A stretch of 64,000 nucleotides of DNA, from positions 235,332 through 299,331 of the forward strand of contig CAWHUM010000013.1 of assembly GCA_963832445.1 (NCBI GenBank), written 5' to 3'. Source of the DNA: AWTP1-13 sp963832445 (GTDB lineage: Bacteria > Pseudomonadota > Alphaproteobacteria > Rhizobiales > Hyphomicrobiaceae). Below the pieces are notes generated by a model, which ran no database searches, was not told the origin of the DNA, and saw only the letters and a list, made by a program, of their open reading frames with translations. Positions within the stretch are counted from its first letter, which is position 1. Each line of letters begins with the position of its first letter. Position numbers and translations under genes: made by a program. Of the stretch, positions 52,144 to 61,610 are shown piece by piece.

Positions 52144-53013
52144 CTACTCGCTTTGGAGCTGCTTCCGCATGGCCAGCAGTTCCTTTCGGCGGTCGGAAGT
52201 CGTCTCGGGGAAGGTCATCTCAAACCCATCCAGCGTCTCCAGTATGATGTGGGAGACGAACAGTCGGGCGGTGAGCTTGTCATCGGCTGGGACAACATTC
52301 CAAGGTGCCTCCGGGGTGCTAGTGGCGGATAGGCAATCCTCATAGGCCTTGCAGTACCGGTTCCAGAATTTTCGCTCCTCGATGTCGGATGGCTTGATCT
52401 TCCAGTTCTTCTCTTGCGTGTCGATCCGATCGAGGAGTTGCCGGCGCTGCTCCTCCTTCGATACGTGGAGGAAGATCTTGACGATGCGGGTTCCGTTGCC
52501 ATGAAGGTGGCGCTCTAAGCCGACGATGGAGCGATACCTGCTCTGCCAGATCTTTTTGTCGTCGCCGTCATCCGGGAGGACCTCGGCCCGCAGGATCTCC
52601 GGATGGACGCGGACGATGAGAACTTCCTCGTAGTACGAGCGGTTAAAAATGACGATTTTCCCTCGCTCCGGGAGGTCGCGAGTGGTGCGCCAGAGGAAAT
52701 CGTGCCGTAGCTCGGCCGGACTTGGATGGCTGTAACTGAAGACATCGCAGCCCTGCGGGTTGACACCGGACATCACGTGCTTGATGCAGCCGTCCTTTCC
52801 GGCGGCATCCATGGCCTGGAAGATGATGAGCACGGCATGCCGGTTGGAGGCGTAGAGCAGCTCTTGCTGAGCGCTCAACCGTGCAACATGCTCATCTAGG
52901 AGCTGCTTGTACTCCTGCTTGGAGCTATGCACCGGATCGACCCGCGTCGGGCGGCGCTTGAGGTCGACCGTTTCGCCCGGCCGGACGCGGAATTCTTTGG
53001 TGAGTTGTTTCAT
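52144..53013 (-). CDS. ppk2: polyphosphate kinase 2 family protein
   Basis: A 289-residue protein from the ATG at 53013 (MKQLTKEFRVRPGETVDLKR). Walker A-like AVLIIFQAMDAAGKDGCIKH, then VMSGVNPQGCDVFSYSHPS, the PPK2 motif FLWRTTRDLPERGKIVIFNR SYYEE (Walker B), the lid arginine region FLHVSKEEQRRQLLDRIDTQ and the C-terminal PWNVVPADDKLTARLFVSHI identify PPK2. It transfers phosphate between polyphosphate and nucleoside phosphates. The Ala-Gly-Lys-Asp-Gly variant of the P-loop places it in class I-like or class III-like PPK2; the class is not decided here. Confidence 0.92.
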   Translation of the reverse strand: MKQLTKEFRVRPGETVDLKRRPTRVDPVHSSKQEYKQLLDEHVARLSAQQELLYASNRHAVLIIFQAMDAAGKDGCIKHVMSGVNPQGCDVFSYSHPSPAELRHDFLWRTTRDLPERGKIVIFNRSYYEEVLIVRVHPEILRAEVLPDDGDDKKIWQSRYRSIVGLERHLHGNGTRIVKIFLHVSKEEQRRQLLDRIDTQEKNWKIKPSDIEERKFWNRYCKAYEDCLSATSTPEAPWNVVPADDKLTARLFVSHIILETLDGFEMTFPETTSDRRKELLAMRKQLQSE

Positions 53014-53469
53014 GGCTTGATCCAGTTTCCGAGGGTGCGTAGGACGTTCCTTACTAGGGTCCCGCCCATCTTGATGCCTCAGTAGGGCCGTCGGGCCGAG
53101 CTCACCGCCAGTGTCAACCTGCACACATGGCTCGCCGACACCTAGACCGACGTGGTGGATTGCTCACAGAGCTCCGTGCGTATTGCCCTACGTGTTGAGT
53201 GAGGTCTGCAGCGGGCCATCTTTCCCCGGTCCGGCGACCGCTTCGGCATGGTGAAAGTGACACCGTTCTCTGACGAATCAAGCCCTTAACCGGCACGGCA
53301 AGGAAGTGCCATCAACGGACTCATGCGGGGCGCAACACAGCGCGCACCGCGCACCAACTCCGACTCCGGGGAGGCAGCAACAGTCTGACAAATCGCCGTC
53401 GGCCCCGATCAGGCGGCCCTGCGCCGCCGCGGCAATGCGGGCGAGCTTCGCCTCAATGAGATCGCGATG
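53014..53469. other. 456-base intergenic region
   Basis: No gene is apparent. It includes the upstream region of ppk2 and a stretch near 53287-53325 that repeats words found near 51522-51560 (GGCAAGGAAGTGCCA then CGGACTCATGC). Confidence 0.5.
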
Positions 53470-53832
53470 TCACGTCGGCGATGATGGCGGTGACGCGTCT
53501 TTAGATCGTGCCAGACCAAGGAACCGCGTGAGCCGGCGGCTTCCGGCCGTCTGCTTGCCGGTGAAGTCGTAGGGGCCGTAGGGGTCGGCCCTGACCTTTC
53601 CGGACATGGCGCGGCCGTTGATGGTGCCGCCGAACAGGACCAGGCCGTTGATATCGACCTTCCAGGAGACGTGGGCGCCGGTGAGCTTGCCGTCGTAGAT
53701 CTCGACGGTGTGGCCATTCAGGATCATCTGGCCGGTTAGCACCGAGCCGGCAACCCTCAGGGTGAGCGTCGGCTTGAGCGTGCCGAATGGAGTATTCATT
53801 ACCTTCAACTTCCAGGTACCCGCCGCGGACAT
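53470..53832 (-). CDS. small beta-rich hypothetical protein
   Basis: A 120-residue protein from the ATG at 53832 (MSAAGTWKLKVMNTPFGTLK), with GGAGGATCAG just upstream. The sequence alternates strands with Thr/Ser and Gly turns (PTLTLRVAGSVLTGQMILNG, VEIYDGKLTGAHVSWKVDIN, GLVLFGGTINGRAMSGKVRA), typical of a lipocalin-like or eight-stranded small barrel. It is common as an unnamed family in proteobacteria. There is no signal peptide. Confidence 0.7.
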   Translation of the reverse strand: MSAAGTWKLKVMNTPFGTLKPTLTLRVAGSVLTGQMILNGHTVEIYDGKLTGAHVSWKVDINGLVLFGGTINGRAMSGKVRADPYGPYDFTGKQTAGSRRLTRFLGLARSKDASPPSSPT

Positions 53833-54487
53833 CTGATCCTCCTTGTCTGAGATGCAGTTAAACAAAAGTCGCTGTTCCGACAAAACACGCTTCGGTCGCA
53901 TCGAAACTGACACGGCGCACAACGGTCAGATGTGTTGTAAGGCACAGACTGTCGTCCACTTCCACCAACCACGACCTGCGGTCTGTTCCTCTCTTGCTTC
54001 GGCTTTGGGGCTGAGAAGGCAGGGGTGCGCTACAGCATCGCCCCGGGGCGGCAAATCTGCTCAAACCTGCCGGTCACGTCCGTGCACAAAGAAAACGCGG
54101 AGCCGATGCAGCCCGTCCTCCTACGCCCGAAATGTCCGGAACGGGTCATTCGCGTCGCTTGCGTTCCAGCCGGCCAATGTCCGCTCGACCTCAGCTAACG
54201 ACAATGTCGGCACCGCAGGGGACTGGCGCTGTGTGCCATTGCCGGACTCACGCACGGCACCAAGCTTCCAGGCCACTCGGCATGACAACTGGCGCGGGAG
54301 GCTCATGACATCGGCAGGACAGCCGGCGGGTCTTCCATCCCCAGCCAAGCGGAGGCGAGACTTGCCCACTTGATCGCGGGAAGGCCGTCAGTTTCGATCC
54401 GGATCGGGACACCCCATTGTGCCGACCCGGCGAGCGAGTTGCGCACTTTGCTCGACAAGTCGACTGTTCGCCTTCGTCAAGAATCCT
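53833..54487. other. 655-base stretch without a gene
   Basis: No family-like reading frame on either strand. 54226-54246 contains CTGTGTGCCATTGCCGGACT, words related to the repeat at 51522 and 53287. The region may hold remnants of a lost gene. Confidence 0.5.
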
Positions 54488-55210
54488 TCAGCCCATTTCA
54501 GCCAAATAATAGGCGTTGACCAGGCGGCAGTGCACCAACCGCCATTCAACCGGACGGGGGCAATCGAGCGTGAGCACGATGCGATCGAGCACCATCACCG
54601 GCGTGCCGGGGGCGACAAGAAGCGCGTTCGCGATTGCAGCCTGCGGTATGCCCATCGAGATGCGCTCCTCTACCTTGCCCAACAGTATCCCGTACTCCTG
54701 AGCGAGAGCCCCGATGTGGTCAGCGATGGCTTTCTTGTCGGCCAGCCCGGGAAACAGCCCGGCCGGCAACGTTACATCTTCGATCATGAAGACCTGGCCG
54801 CTGTGGTCCCGAACGCGGCGGATGCGATAGACCGCTTCGTCGGCACGCAACCGCAGACGTGTGCACTCCAGCTCGTTGGCCGCGCCTTTGGCGATTTCAA
54901 GCGACTTGGCCTGCCCGCAAACGGGTTCGCCGTCAGCGGTGCGAAAACTGCTGAAGCGGTCGGCGAACTCGTGCGCAGCTTGGTCGTTTACGAAAGTCCC
55001 CAGACCCTGCCGCCGCGTCACCAGCCGCTGGGCTTCCATTAGCTTCAGCGCCTTACGGATCGTTCCTAGGCTGACACCAAAATCGCGTGCCAAGTCGCTT
55101 TCGTTGGGTATGGCGGACCCCGGCTTCCACGCCCCACTAGTTATCCGCCCCGCCAGGGCGTCCCACACCTGCAAATAGAGGGCTCTCCGCAAGAACGCAG
55201 CTGTAGGCAT
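54488..55210 (-). CDS. GntR family (HutC-type) transcriptional regulator
   Basis: A 240-residue protein; the ATG at 55210 (MPTAAFLRRALYLQVWDALA) is chosen because it starts the winged helix directly, with GGGGGTG upstream (55213 and 55222 are alternative ATGs). The GntR HTH reads LAGRITSGAWKPGSAIPNES, DLARDFGVSLGTIRKALKLM, EAQRLVTRRQGLGTFVND. The C-terminal UTRA-like effector domain has LRADEAVYRIRRVRDHSGQV and MIEDVTLPAGLFPGLADKKA. HutC-subfamily members respond to small metabolites. A symmetrical CATAC-CAA-GTATG site lies at 55269-55281, 59 bases upstream. It is divergent from the MEDS-ATPase gene. Confidence 0.88.
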   Translation of the reverse strand: MPTAAFLRRALYLQVWDALAGRITSGAWKPGSAIPNESDLARDFGVSLGTIRKALKLMEAQRLVTRRQGLGTFVNDQAAHEFADRFSSFRTADGEPVCGQAKSLEIAKGAANELECTRLRLRADEAVYRIRRVRDHSGQVFMIEDVTLPAGLFPGLADKKAIADHIGALAQEYGILLGKVEERISMGIPQAAIANALLVAPGTPVMVLDRIVLTLDCPRPVEWRLVHCRLVNAYYLAEMG

Positions 55211-55268
55211 CATCACCCCCATCGAGGGCAACTTCAACGCCGTTTTCCCAACCCCAGTTTCACGTAGA

Positions 55269-55281
55269 CATACCAAGTATG
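55269..55281. promoter_or_regulatory. candidate operator in the GntR / MEDS-ATPase divergent region
   Basis: CATAC, three bases, GTATG is a perfect short inverted repeat in the 199-base region between the two divergent starts. Its position suits autoregulation by the GntR protein. No binding evidence exists; similar words can occur by chance. Confidence 0.35.
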
Positions 55282-55409
55282 CCCGCATCCATCGGGTCGG
55301 TGAACCCCCAACGCACCCGGGGAGATGCTTGCTTGCACCGTCCAGGTCGGTGCTAGATTGGACAGACCTGAGCAAAAGAGAAGCAAGGTGTGGCTGTCTG
55401 GAGAGGGCA

Positions 55410-56456
55410 ATGTACAGTTCACACGCCACCCGGAGCGGCGTCGGGCTCGACGCACTTTTCCAATGGGGTGACCATCTATGCCACTTCTTTGGTTCGTCCG
55501 ACGATCTTGGCGAAATTCTTGTCCCGTACTTCAAGATTGGCTTAGAGCGCGACGAGTTCTGCATATGGGTCACGAGCAGCCCCTACGGGAACGATAGGGC
55601 AGTCAGCGAGATGCGCGCGGCTATGCCGGATTTTGACCGGAGGACAGCCGCTGGTCAGATCCAGATATTCGGCGAGGACGAGTGGTACGCGAAGCATGCA
55701 GTGCAGAGTACGGCGGAGAAAGTCCGGAGTTGGTTGTCACAGACAGAGGCAGCTGTGGCGTCGGGGTACGCGGGTGTTCGAGGCAGCGGCAACACATCGT
55801 TTTTGGACGAAAGTACCTGGGATGACTTCCTGGTCTATGAGCGGGCCATCAATGAAGCCTTCAAGGATCAACGCATCATTGGGCTGTGCAGCTACCCCAT
55901 GGACGGGTGTTCGGCAGCTGCCGTGGTCGATGTAACGCATTGCCACCGGCTTGGCCTTGCGAAGCGTCATGGTCACTGGGATCTAATCGAAGTGGTGCGC
56001 CACGGCCGCGAAATCTCGGCCCTGGGGCAGGGGCAAGAAGTTCAACGGGTCATCGAAGATCAGCTAGCCATATTGATTGGAGCCTACCCTGAGCGCATCA
56101 CGTTGAAAGGCGGGCACGTTCATCTTTCAGGGTCGCAAGCAGCCAAACTCGGTATTTTGATTAGCGAGTTCGCCGCCAACGCGGCTAGATACGGGGCGCT
56201 TTCCTCGATCCAAGGCAAGCTTGCTGTACAATGGCGTGTCGTCATCAACGGCTCACGCCTCCTTCACATCCAGTGGACTGAAAGCGGGATGTCTAGCCTG
56301 ACGATCCCTGACAAAATCGGTCGCGGGACTCAGCTGCTCGTCGGCGCGGTACAGAATTGCTTGCGTGTTTTTGATAACGCCGGGATGGAGTGCACATTTG
56401 AGCTGGACCTGGACAGCAAGCACCTCAACCTAGTGCTCGATTTCAGCGGACCGTGA
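55410..56456 (+). CDS. MEDS-domain sensor protein with HWE/HATPase-like C-terminal domain
   Basis: A 348-residue protein from the ATG at 55410 (MYSSHATRSGVGLDALFQWG) with GAGAGGG upstream. Residues about 17-195 form a MEDS (DcmR-type) sensory domain: GDHLCHFFGSSDDLGEILVP, FKIGLERDEFCIWVTSSPYG, STWDDFLVYERAINEAFKDQ, GLCSYPMDGCSAAAVVDVTH. The C-terminal part is ATPase-like with the N-box ISEFAANAARYGALSS and GRGTQLLVGAVQNCLRVF, as in HWE-type histidine kinases, but no HRxKN-like phospho-acceptor box is visible between the domains. MEDS domains are associated with one-carbon or halogenated-compound sensing. The protein may work as a non-phosphorylating partner-switching ATPase. Confidence 0.78.
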   Translation: MYSSHATRSGVGLDALFQWGDHLCHFFGSSDDLGEILVPYFKIGLERDEFCIWVTSSPYGNDRAVSEMRAAMPDFDRRTAAGQIQIFGEDEWYAKHAVQSTAEKVRSWLSQTEAAVASGYAGVRGSGNTSFLDESTWDDFLVYERAINEAFKDQRIIGLCSYPMDGCSAAAVVDVTHCHRLGLAKRHGHWDLIEVVRHGREISALGQGQEVQRVIEDQLAILIGAYPERITLKGGHVHLSGSQAAKLGILISEFAANAARYGALSSIQGKLAVQWRVVINGSRLLHIQWTESGMSSLTIPDKIGRGTQLLVGAVQNCLRVFDNAGMECTFELDLDSKHLNLVLDFSGP

Positions 56457-56950
56457 CCCGCGGATTGTCGGACAGTCGAGAGCGGGCGAGGCGCAGATAT
56501 CCGACTGGTGGTATTGCGATTTCAGGCAGGACCATCTCAACCGGCTGGGAGAGGGCTTGAGCGATCTCGGCTTGCCCCCTGAGAATGCTTGGGCGGCGGG
56601 GTGCCGCTAATAGCTGTTCCTGTGCGCCGCACAAATAGAGTCAGCTCCGGGTCTTGGCGTTTCACGCAGCCAGGGTCATGAGCACGCATCGAGCGTGCTA
56701 GGGCAGGTAGTCGGTTCTACCCCTTGAAAGCAGACAGACTTGTGCAGAGCGGCCTCCGGGTCACAACTCACCGGTGCGCCGGCGGCCTGAGTACGGTACG
56801 TCTACCCCAACAAACGGAAATTCCCATCGCCCGCCAGGCACGGGAAGTTCGTGCCAGGACCGGAAGTTGTTAGTCCAAATACAGATCACGAGGGTGACGA
56901 ACCTTGACGCGAAAAGCCGCGCCGGATCTAGCCGGCACGGCGCGCCGAAC
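56457..56950. other. 494-base intergenic region
   Basis: Nothing gene-like was found in any frame. It separates the MEDS-ATPase gene from the stop codon of the ABC solute-binding protein. GTAGTCGGTTCTACC near 56709 is a short imperfect palindrome. Confidence 0.5.
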
Positions 56951-58015
<1,065 letters not shown>

Positions 58016-58018
58016 CAG

Positions 58019-58363
58019 TTCATCCTCCCTGGTGGCAGCGGCTCCACCCGCCTCACCCAGTAGGGCCGGGCGACGCTGGCGAGATCCGCGCGTTTGACTC
58101 CCCGCACTTCGACGGCATTGTCTTGCGTGCCCGGAGACCCTGCCATAGTGCTGGAACAGCCAGGACATGAAACCGCTCCGGCGGGAACGGCAGCGTCGAC
58201 CAGGATGTTGACCTTCTCGCCGCCGGCCGGAAAGCTCGGCGCGATCTTGCCCGGCGCCGCCAGCGTCAGCCAGATCTGCCACGCCAGTGCAGAGCGCGCG
58301 CCACCGCCAGCAGCACATGCGGCCTTGCGCGAGCTCGAGCGCTTCAGCGAGCATGGCTCATGC
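58019..58363 (-). other. broken small coding-like region between the ABC ATPase and binding-protein genes
   Basis: About 340 bases with protein-like segments in alternating frames: MLAEALELAQGRM, QIWLTLAAPGKIAPSFPAGG EKVNILVDAA, RFHVLAVPALWQGLRARK, and DNAVEVRGVKRADLASVARP YWVRRVEPLPPGRMN. A small gene may be present but disrupted by two or three indels. I do not recognise the product. Confidence 0.4.
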
Positions 58364-59124
58364 CGCACGCACCAGTTGCAGCACGCGCGCCGACAGCGCC
58401 TTGAACGCGTCGTCCTCGATCGAGCGCGTCCCAGGACGCGCGGCCGCGGCAGGTCGACGGCGATCTCCTCGAGCATGCGGCCCTTCGACAGCACGACGAC
58501 GCGGTTGGCCAGAAACACCGCTTCGGCCACGTCGTGGGTGATGAAGATGACGGTCGGCCGGCGTCTCCTGCCAGATGCGGGTCAGCTCCTCCTGCAGCGT
58601 CATGCGGGTCTGCGCGTCGACGCTGGCGAAGGGCTCGTCCATCAGCAGCACGTCCGGATTGTTGGCCAGCGCGCGCACCACGCCGACGCGCTGCTGCATG
58701 CCGCCCGACAGCTCGTTGGGATAGCGGCTCGGCCGCGTGCGACGAGCCCGGCGAGCGCCAGGTACTCGCGCGCGATCCTCTCGCGCTCGGCCTTGCGGCA
58801 CGCCGCGCATCTTCGGACCGAAGGCGACGTTGTCGAGCACGGTCTTCCAGGGAAACAGCGCGAACGACTGGAACACCACGCCGCGGTCCGGCCCGGGCCC
58901 TTCGACCGGGCGGCCGTCGAGCAGGATCTCGCCGCCGGTATAGCGGGATGAAGCCGGCGATCATGTTGAGGATCGTGGTCTTGCCGCAGCCGGACGGGCC
59001 GACGATGGAGACGAACTCGCCCTGCTGGCACCTCGAGCGACACGTCGTGCACCGCCGTGACGTGCGTGCCCGCGTAGGGATCGAAGTAGGTCTTCGACAG
59101 GTTGCGAAGCGTCAGGCTCTTCAT
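58358..59124 (-). pseudogene. ABC transporter ATP-binding protein (NitT/TauT type), several frameshifts
   Basis: Starts at the ATG at 59124 (MKSLTLRNLSKTYFDPYAGT), overlapping the permease stop (ATGA). In order, in changing frames: EFVSIVGPSGCGKTTILNMI (Walker A), VVFQSFALFPWKTVLDNVAF, YPNELSGGMQQRVGVVRALA (ABC signature), NNPDVLLMDEPFASVDAQTR (Walker B and D-loop), TVIFITHDVAEAVFLANRVV (H-loop) and the end DDAFKALSARVLQLVRAA at 58358. Breaks lie near 59030, 58942, 58800, 58740 and 58558, about five single-base indels. All ATPase motifs are otherwise perfectly conserved, arguing for sequence error rather than decay. Confidence 0.82.
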
Positions 59125-59936
59125 CGCGTCACCAGTCCCCAGCGCTGGCCGGTCGCGCGCTCGATCGGCGCCAGGATCCAGCTGTCCACGATGTACCAGA
59201 GCAAGCCCGAGAATGATCATGCCGAGCAGGATCTCGACGACCGAGCCGGCGCGGCGCGCATCGAACATCAGGAAGCCGATGCCGCTGGTGCCGACGATGA
59301 TCTCCGCCGCGATCAGCGCGCGCCAGCCGTAGCCGAGGCCGTTGCGCAGGCCGGTGATGATGTTGGGCAGCGCGCCGGGCAGCACCACCTCCCAGAGGAT
59401 GCGCAGCGCGCGACGCGCCCAGGCTGCGCGCCGCGCGGTGCAAGATCGATGCGGGACCGAGCGCACGCCGAGCACGGTGTTGAGCACCACCGGGAAGAGC
59501 ACGGTGTAGACGATCACGAAGGTCATGGTCGTCAGGCCGAAGCCGAACCAGATCAGCAGGATCGGCAGCCAGGCGATGTCGCCGATGGCCTGGAAGAACA
59601 GCAGGAGCGGCCACAGCGCGCGGTGCGCCCAGCTGGCTCATGCCGATCAGGATGCCGAGCGGAATGCCGAGCGCCATGCCCCAGACCGCGCCCACGGCGA
59701 GGCGCACCATGCTGTCCTGCAGATAGTCGGGCAGGATGCCCTTGTAGATCGAGGTCGACGAACGAGCGCACCACGTCGGGCGGCCCGGGCAGGAACACGC
59801 GCGGGAACACGCCGGACTCCGCGACCGCCGACCACAGCGCGACCACGGGAATGAACGGCACGATGGAGGCAAGCGCCGGCCAGCGCGCGGTCAGCCGCAC
59901 GTAGGCGCTCCAGCTTCTGCAACAGGACGTGGTCAT
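59121..59936 (-). pseudogene. ABC transporter permease (NitT/TauT type), copy 1, several frameshifts
   Basis: Runs from an ATG at about 59936 to the TGA at 59121-59123. Fragments in alternating frames: ALASIVPFIPVVALWSAVAE, SIYKGILPDYLQDSMVRLAV, GAVWGMALGIPLGILIGMSQ, LGFGLTTMTFVIVYTVLFPV, GALPNIITGLRNGLGYGWRA and the EAA-loop LIAAEIIVGTSGIGFLMFDA. It ends ERATGQRWGLVTR. At least five indels (about 59203, 59412, 59458, 59622, 59758) are needed. The family forms the membrane channel of nitrate, sulfonate or taurine importers. Confidence 0.8.
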
Positions 59937-60721
59937 GCGCGGCTGCACCATGCCCCAGCGCTCGATGGTCGCGCGCTCGAGCGGCGCCAGCAGCAGGCGG
60001 TCGATCAGCAGCCACAGCACGCCGATGACGATCATGCCGAGCACGATCACCTCGGTGCGGTAGAAGTCGCGGGCGACGAACAGCATGTAGCCGAGGCCGA
60101 CGTTGGTCGCGATCATCTCGGCTGCGATCAGGCCGCGCCAGGCGAAGCCGAGGCCCGGTGCGGATGCCGGTGACGATGTTCGGCAGCGCGCCGGGCAGCA
60201 GCACCTCGGTCAGCATCGCCCAGCGCCCGGCGCCGAGCGAGGCCGCCGCGTTGCGCACGGCGAGCGGGAATGGTGGAGACGCCGAGCAGCGTGTTGTAGG
60301 TGACGACGAAGAACACCGCGTTGAAGATCACGAAGGTGATGGCGCCGAAGCCGTAGCCGAACCACAGCGTGGCGATCGGGATCCAGGCGATGCCGGCCAG
60401 CACCGAGAAGAAGCGAAACAGCGGCGTGAGGAAGGTGGAGACGGCCGGGCTGACGCCCATCGCGATGCCGAGCGGGACGGCCGCCACGAGCGCCGAGCAG
60501 CGGTGCCGAGGCCAGACGCGCAGCAGGCTGGCGCCGATGTGGCCGATCAGCGAGCCGTCGCGGATGCCCTCGACGCGCAGCCTCGCACGACCGAGCCAAC
60601 GGTGCGGGAAGAGGCGCGGGTTGACGTCGAAGTAGGGAACCAGCACCGCCCACAGCGCGATCAGGACGCCAAACGGCGCGAGGAACTGCAGCGCCGAGAA
60701 GAGCTGTTGCCTGAGACGCAT
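59933..60721 (-). pseudogene. ABC transporter permease (NitT/TauT type), copy 2, several frameshifts
   Basis: Starts at the ATG at 60721 (MRLRQQLFSALQFLAPFGVL). The first frame includes ALWAVLVPYFDVNPRLFP, VAAVPLGIAMGVSPAVSTFL, FFSVLAGIAWIPIATLWFGY and FAITFVIFNAVFFVVTYNTL; after breaks near 60268 and 60157, SLGAGRWAMLTEVLLPGALP NIVTGIRTG and MIATNVGLGYMLFVARDFYR follow, ending near ERATIERWGMVQ. Two compensating indels are also likely around 60490-60600, where an expected helix reads as an Arg-rich stretch. This would be the first gene of the operon; two permease genes in tandem are common in heterodimeric importers. Confidence 0.8.
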
Positions 60722-61119
60722 GAAGTCCTGAGGGGAAGTCCGTTGCGATGGATGCCGAGCAGCCAGGAATTCTAACCGATGGATCGGAAGATGTCTGCTG
60801 AGGGGTCAGGAACGGTCCTGGCGGTAGGCGTCCCCAGAGCGTCCGTTAACCCACCAATTCCGGTCGACCCGCTGCAGCGCAGAAGTAGTCGGTTCGGTGC
60901 CAACAGGAAACCTTAGATTCTAACTGAGCCTCGTAGGCTTCAGTGCTTCCCACCCTGATGACTCGGGGTTCTTGTTGATAGTGGCAGGCCGCTATGCCCG
61001 TGAAGATTCCGATTGCCTCACTCACCCTCGCCGCTCGGCGATCCCGCGGGGAACGAAGTCACAGGCAGGCAGCCCGATGGGCGAGTAATCCGACAAATCA
61101 AACCGTGGAGGAACTGTCG
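60722..61119. other. 398-base intergenic region with a dispersed repeat
   Basis: Holds the upstream regions of the ABC operon (minus strand) and the GYD gene (plus strand). A segment at 60838-60902 recurs at 63828-63893. No gene-like frame is seen. Confidence 0.5.
60838..60902. repeat. 60-base intergenic repeat, copy 1
   Basis: AATTCCGGTCGACCCGCTGC, then AGAAGTAGTCGGTTCGGTGC, matches 63828-63893 (GATTCCGGACGAAGCGCTGC, AGAAGTAGTCAGTTCCGTGC) with about ten substitutions. Both copies are outside coding regions. Confidence 0.65.
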
Positions 61120-61452
61120 ATGTTGTTCTGTATCACCGCGAATTACACGCCGAAGGGATTGGAGGCCATGGGCAAAAATCCAAATACCAACCGCCAGGAA
61201 GCCGTCCAGAAACTGCTGACTGCCGCTGGCGCCAAGTTCGTAGCCATGTACTACACCATTGCAGATGGTCCGGGTGCGATGGTGATCTTCGATGCTGATC
61301 CCGGCTCCGCACCCGCAATAGCCTCTGTCGTGGCATCATCCGATGCCGTTCAGAACACCAAGTTTCAGCGCCTGTTCTCTGGAGACGAAGTGGCCGCCAT
61401 CCGGCAAAAAAGAATACAGCTTCAAGCGTCATATAGGCCGCCCGGTCAATAG
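61120..61452 (+). CDS. GYD domain protein, second copy
   Basis: A 110-residue protein starting at the ATG at 61120 (MLFCITANYTPKGLEAMGKN) with GTGGAGGAAC upstream; the frame extends 42 codons further back without likeness. GAKFVAMYYTIADGPGAMVI FDADPGSAPAIASV fits the GYD-like small alpha/beta barrel. It is only distantly similar to the protein at 4807-5100. The function is unknown. Confidence 0.8.
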   Translation: MLFCITANYTPKGLEAMGKNPNTNRQEAVQKLLTAAGAKFVAMYYTIADGPGAMVIFDADPGSAPAIASVVASSDAVQNTKFQRLFSGDEVAAIRQKRIQLQASYRPPGQ

Positions 61453-61454
61453 CC

Positions 61455-61513
61455 CGGCGCGGGAAGCGGCGGCCTCGCACCGTTTCCCCAGCGTTTGAGG
61501 CACCCCCAAGGGT
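61455..61513 (+). repeat. 56-base dispersed repeat, copy 2
   Basis: GCGGGAAGCGGCGGCCTCG, ACCGTTTCCCC and CGTTTGAGGCACCCCCAAGG match 46843-46898. Here the right arm of the terminator hairpin is absent, so this copy does not terminate as the first one may. Confidence 0.65.
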
Positions 61514-61610
61514 TACGCTGCCAACGATGCGGCTGCGATCTGCGAGGCGGTGACGCGATGCGTCCCGTCCCTTCAGCAGCTAGGTGCCCGTCAATCAAGC
61601 CGCCGCGCGC

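Noticed and set aside
58019..58363. Possible novel small gene in the ABC operon
   Set aside because: Segments change frame several times and cannot be joined with confidence in a region full of indels, so I list it only as a coding-like remnant.
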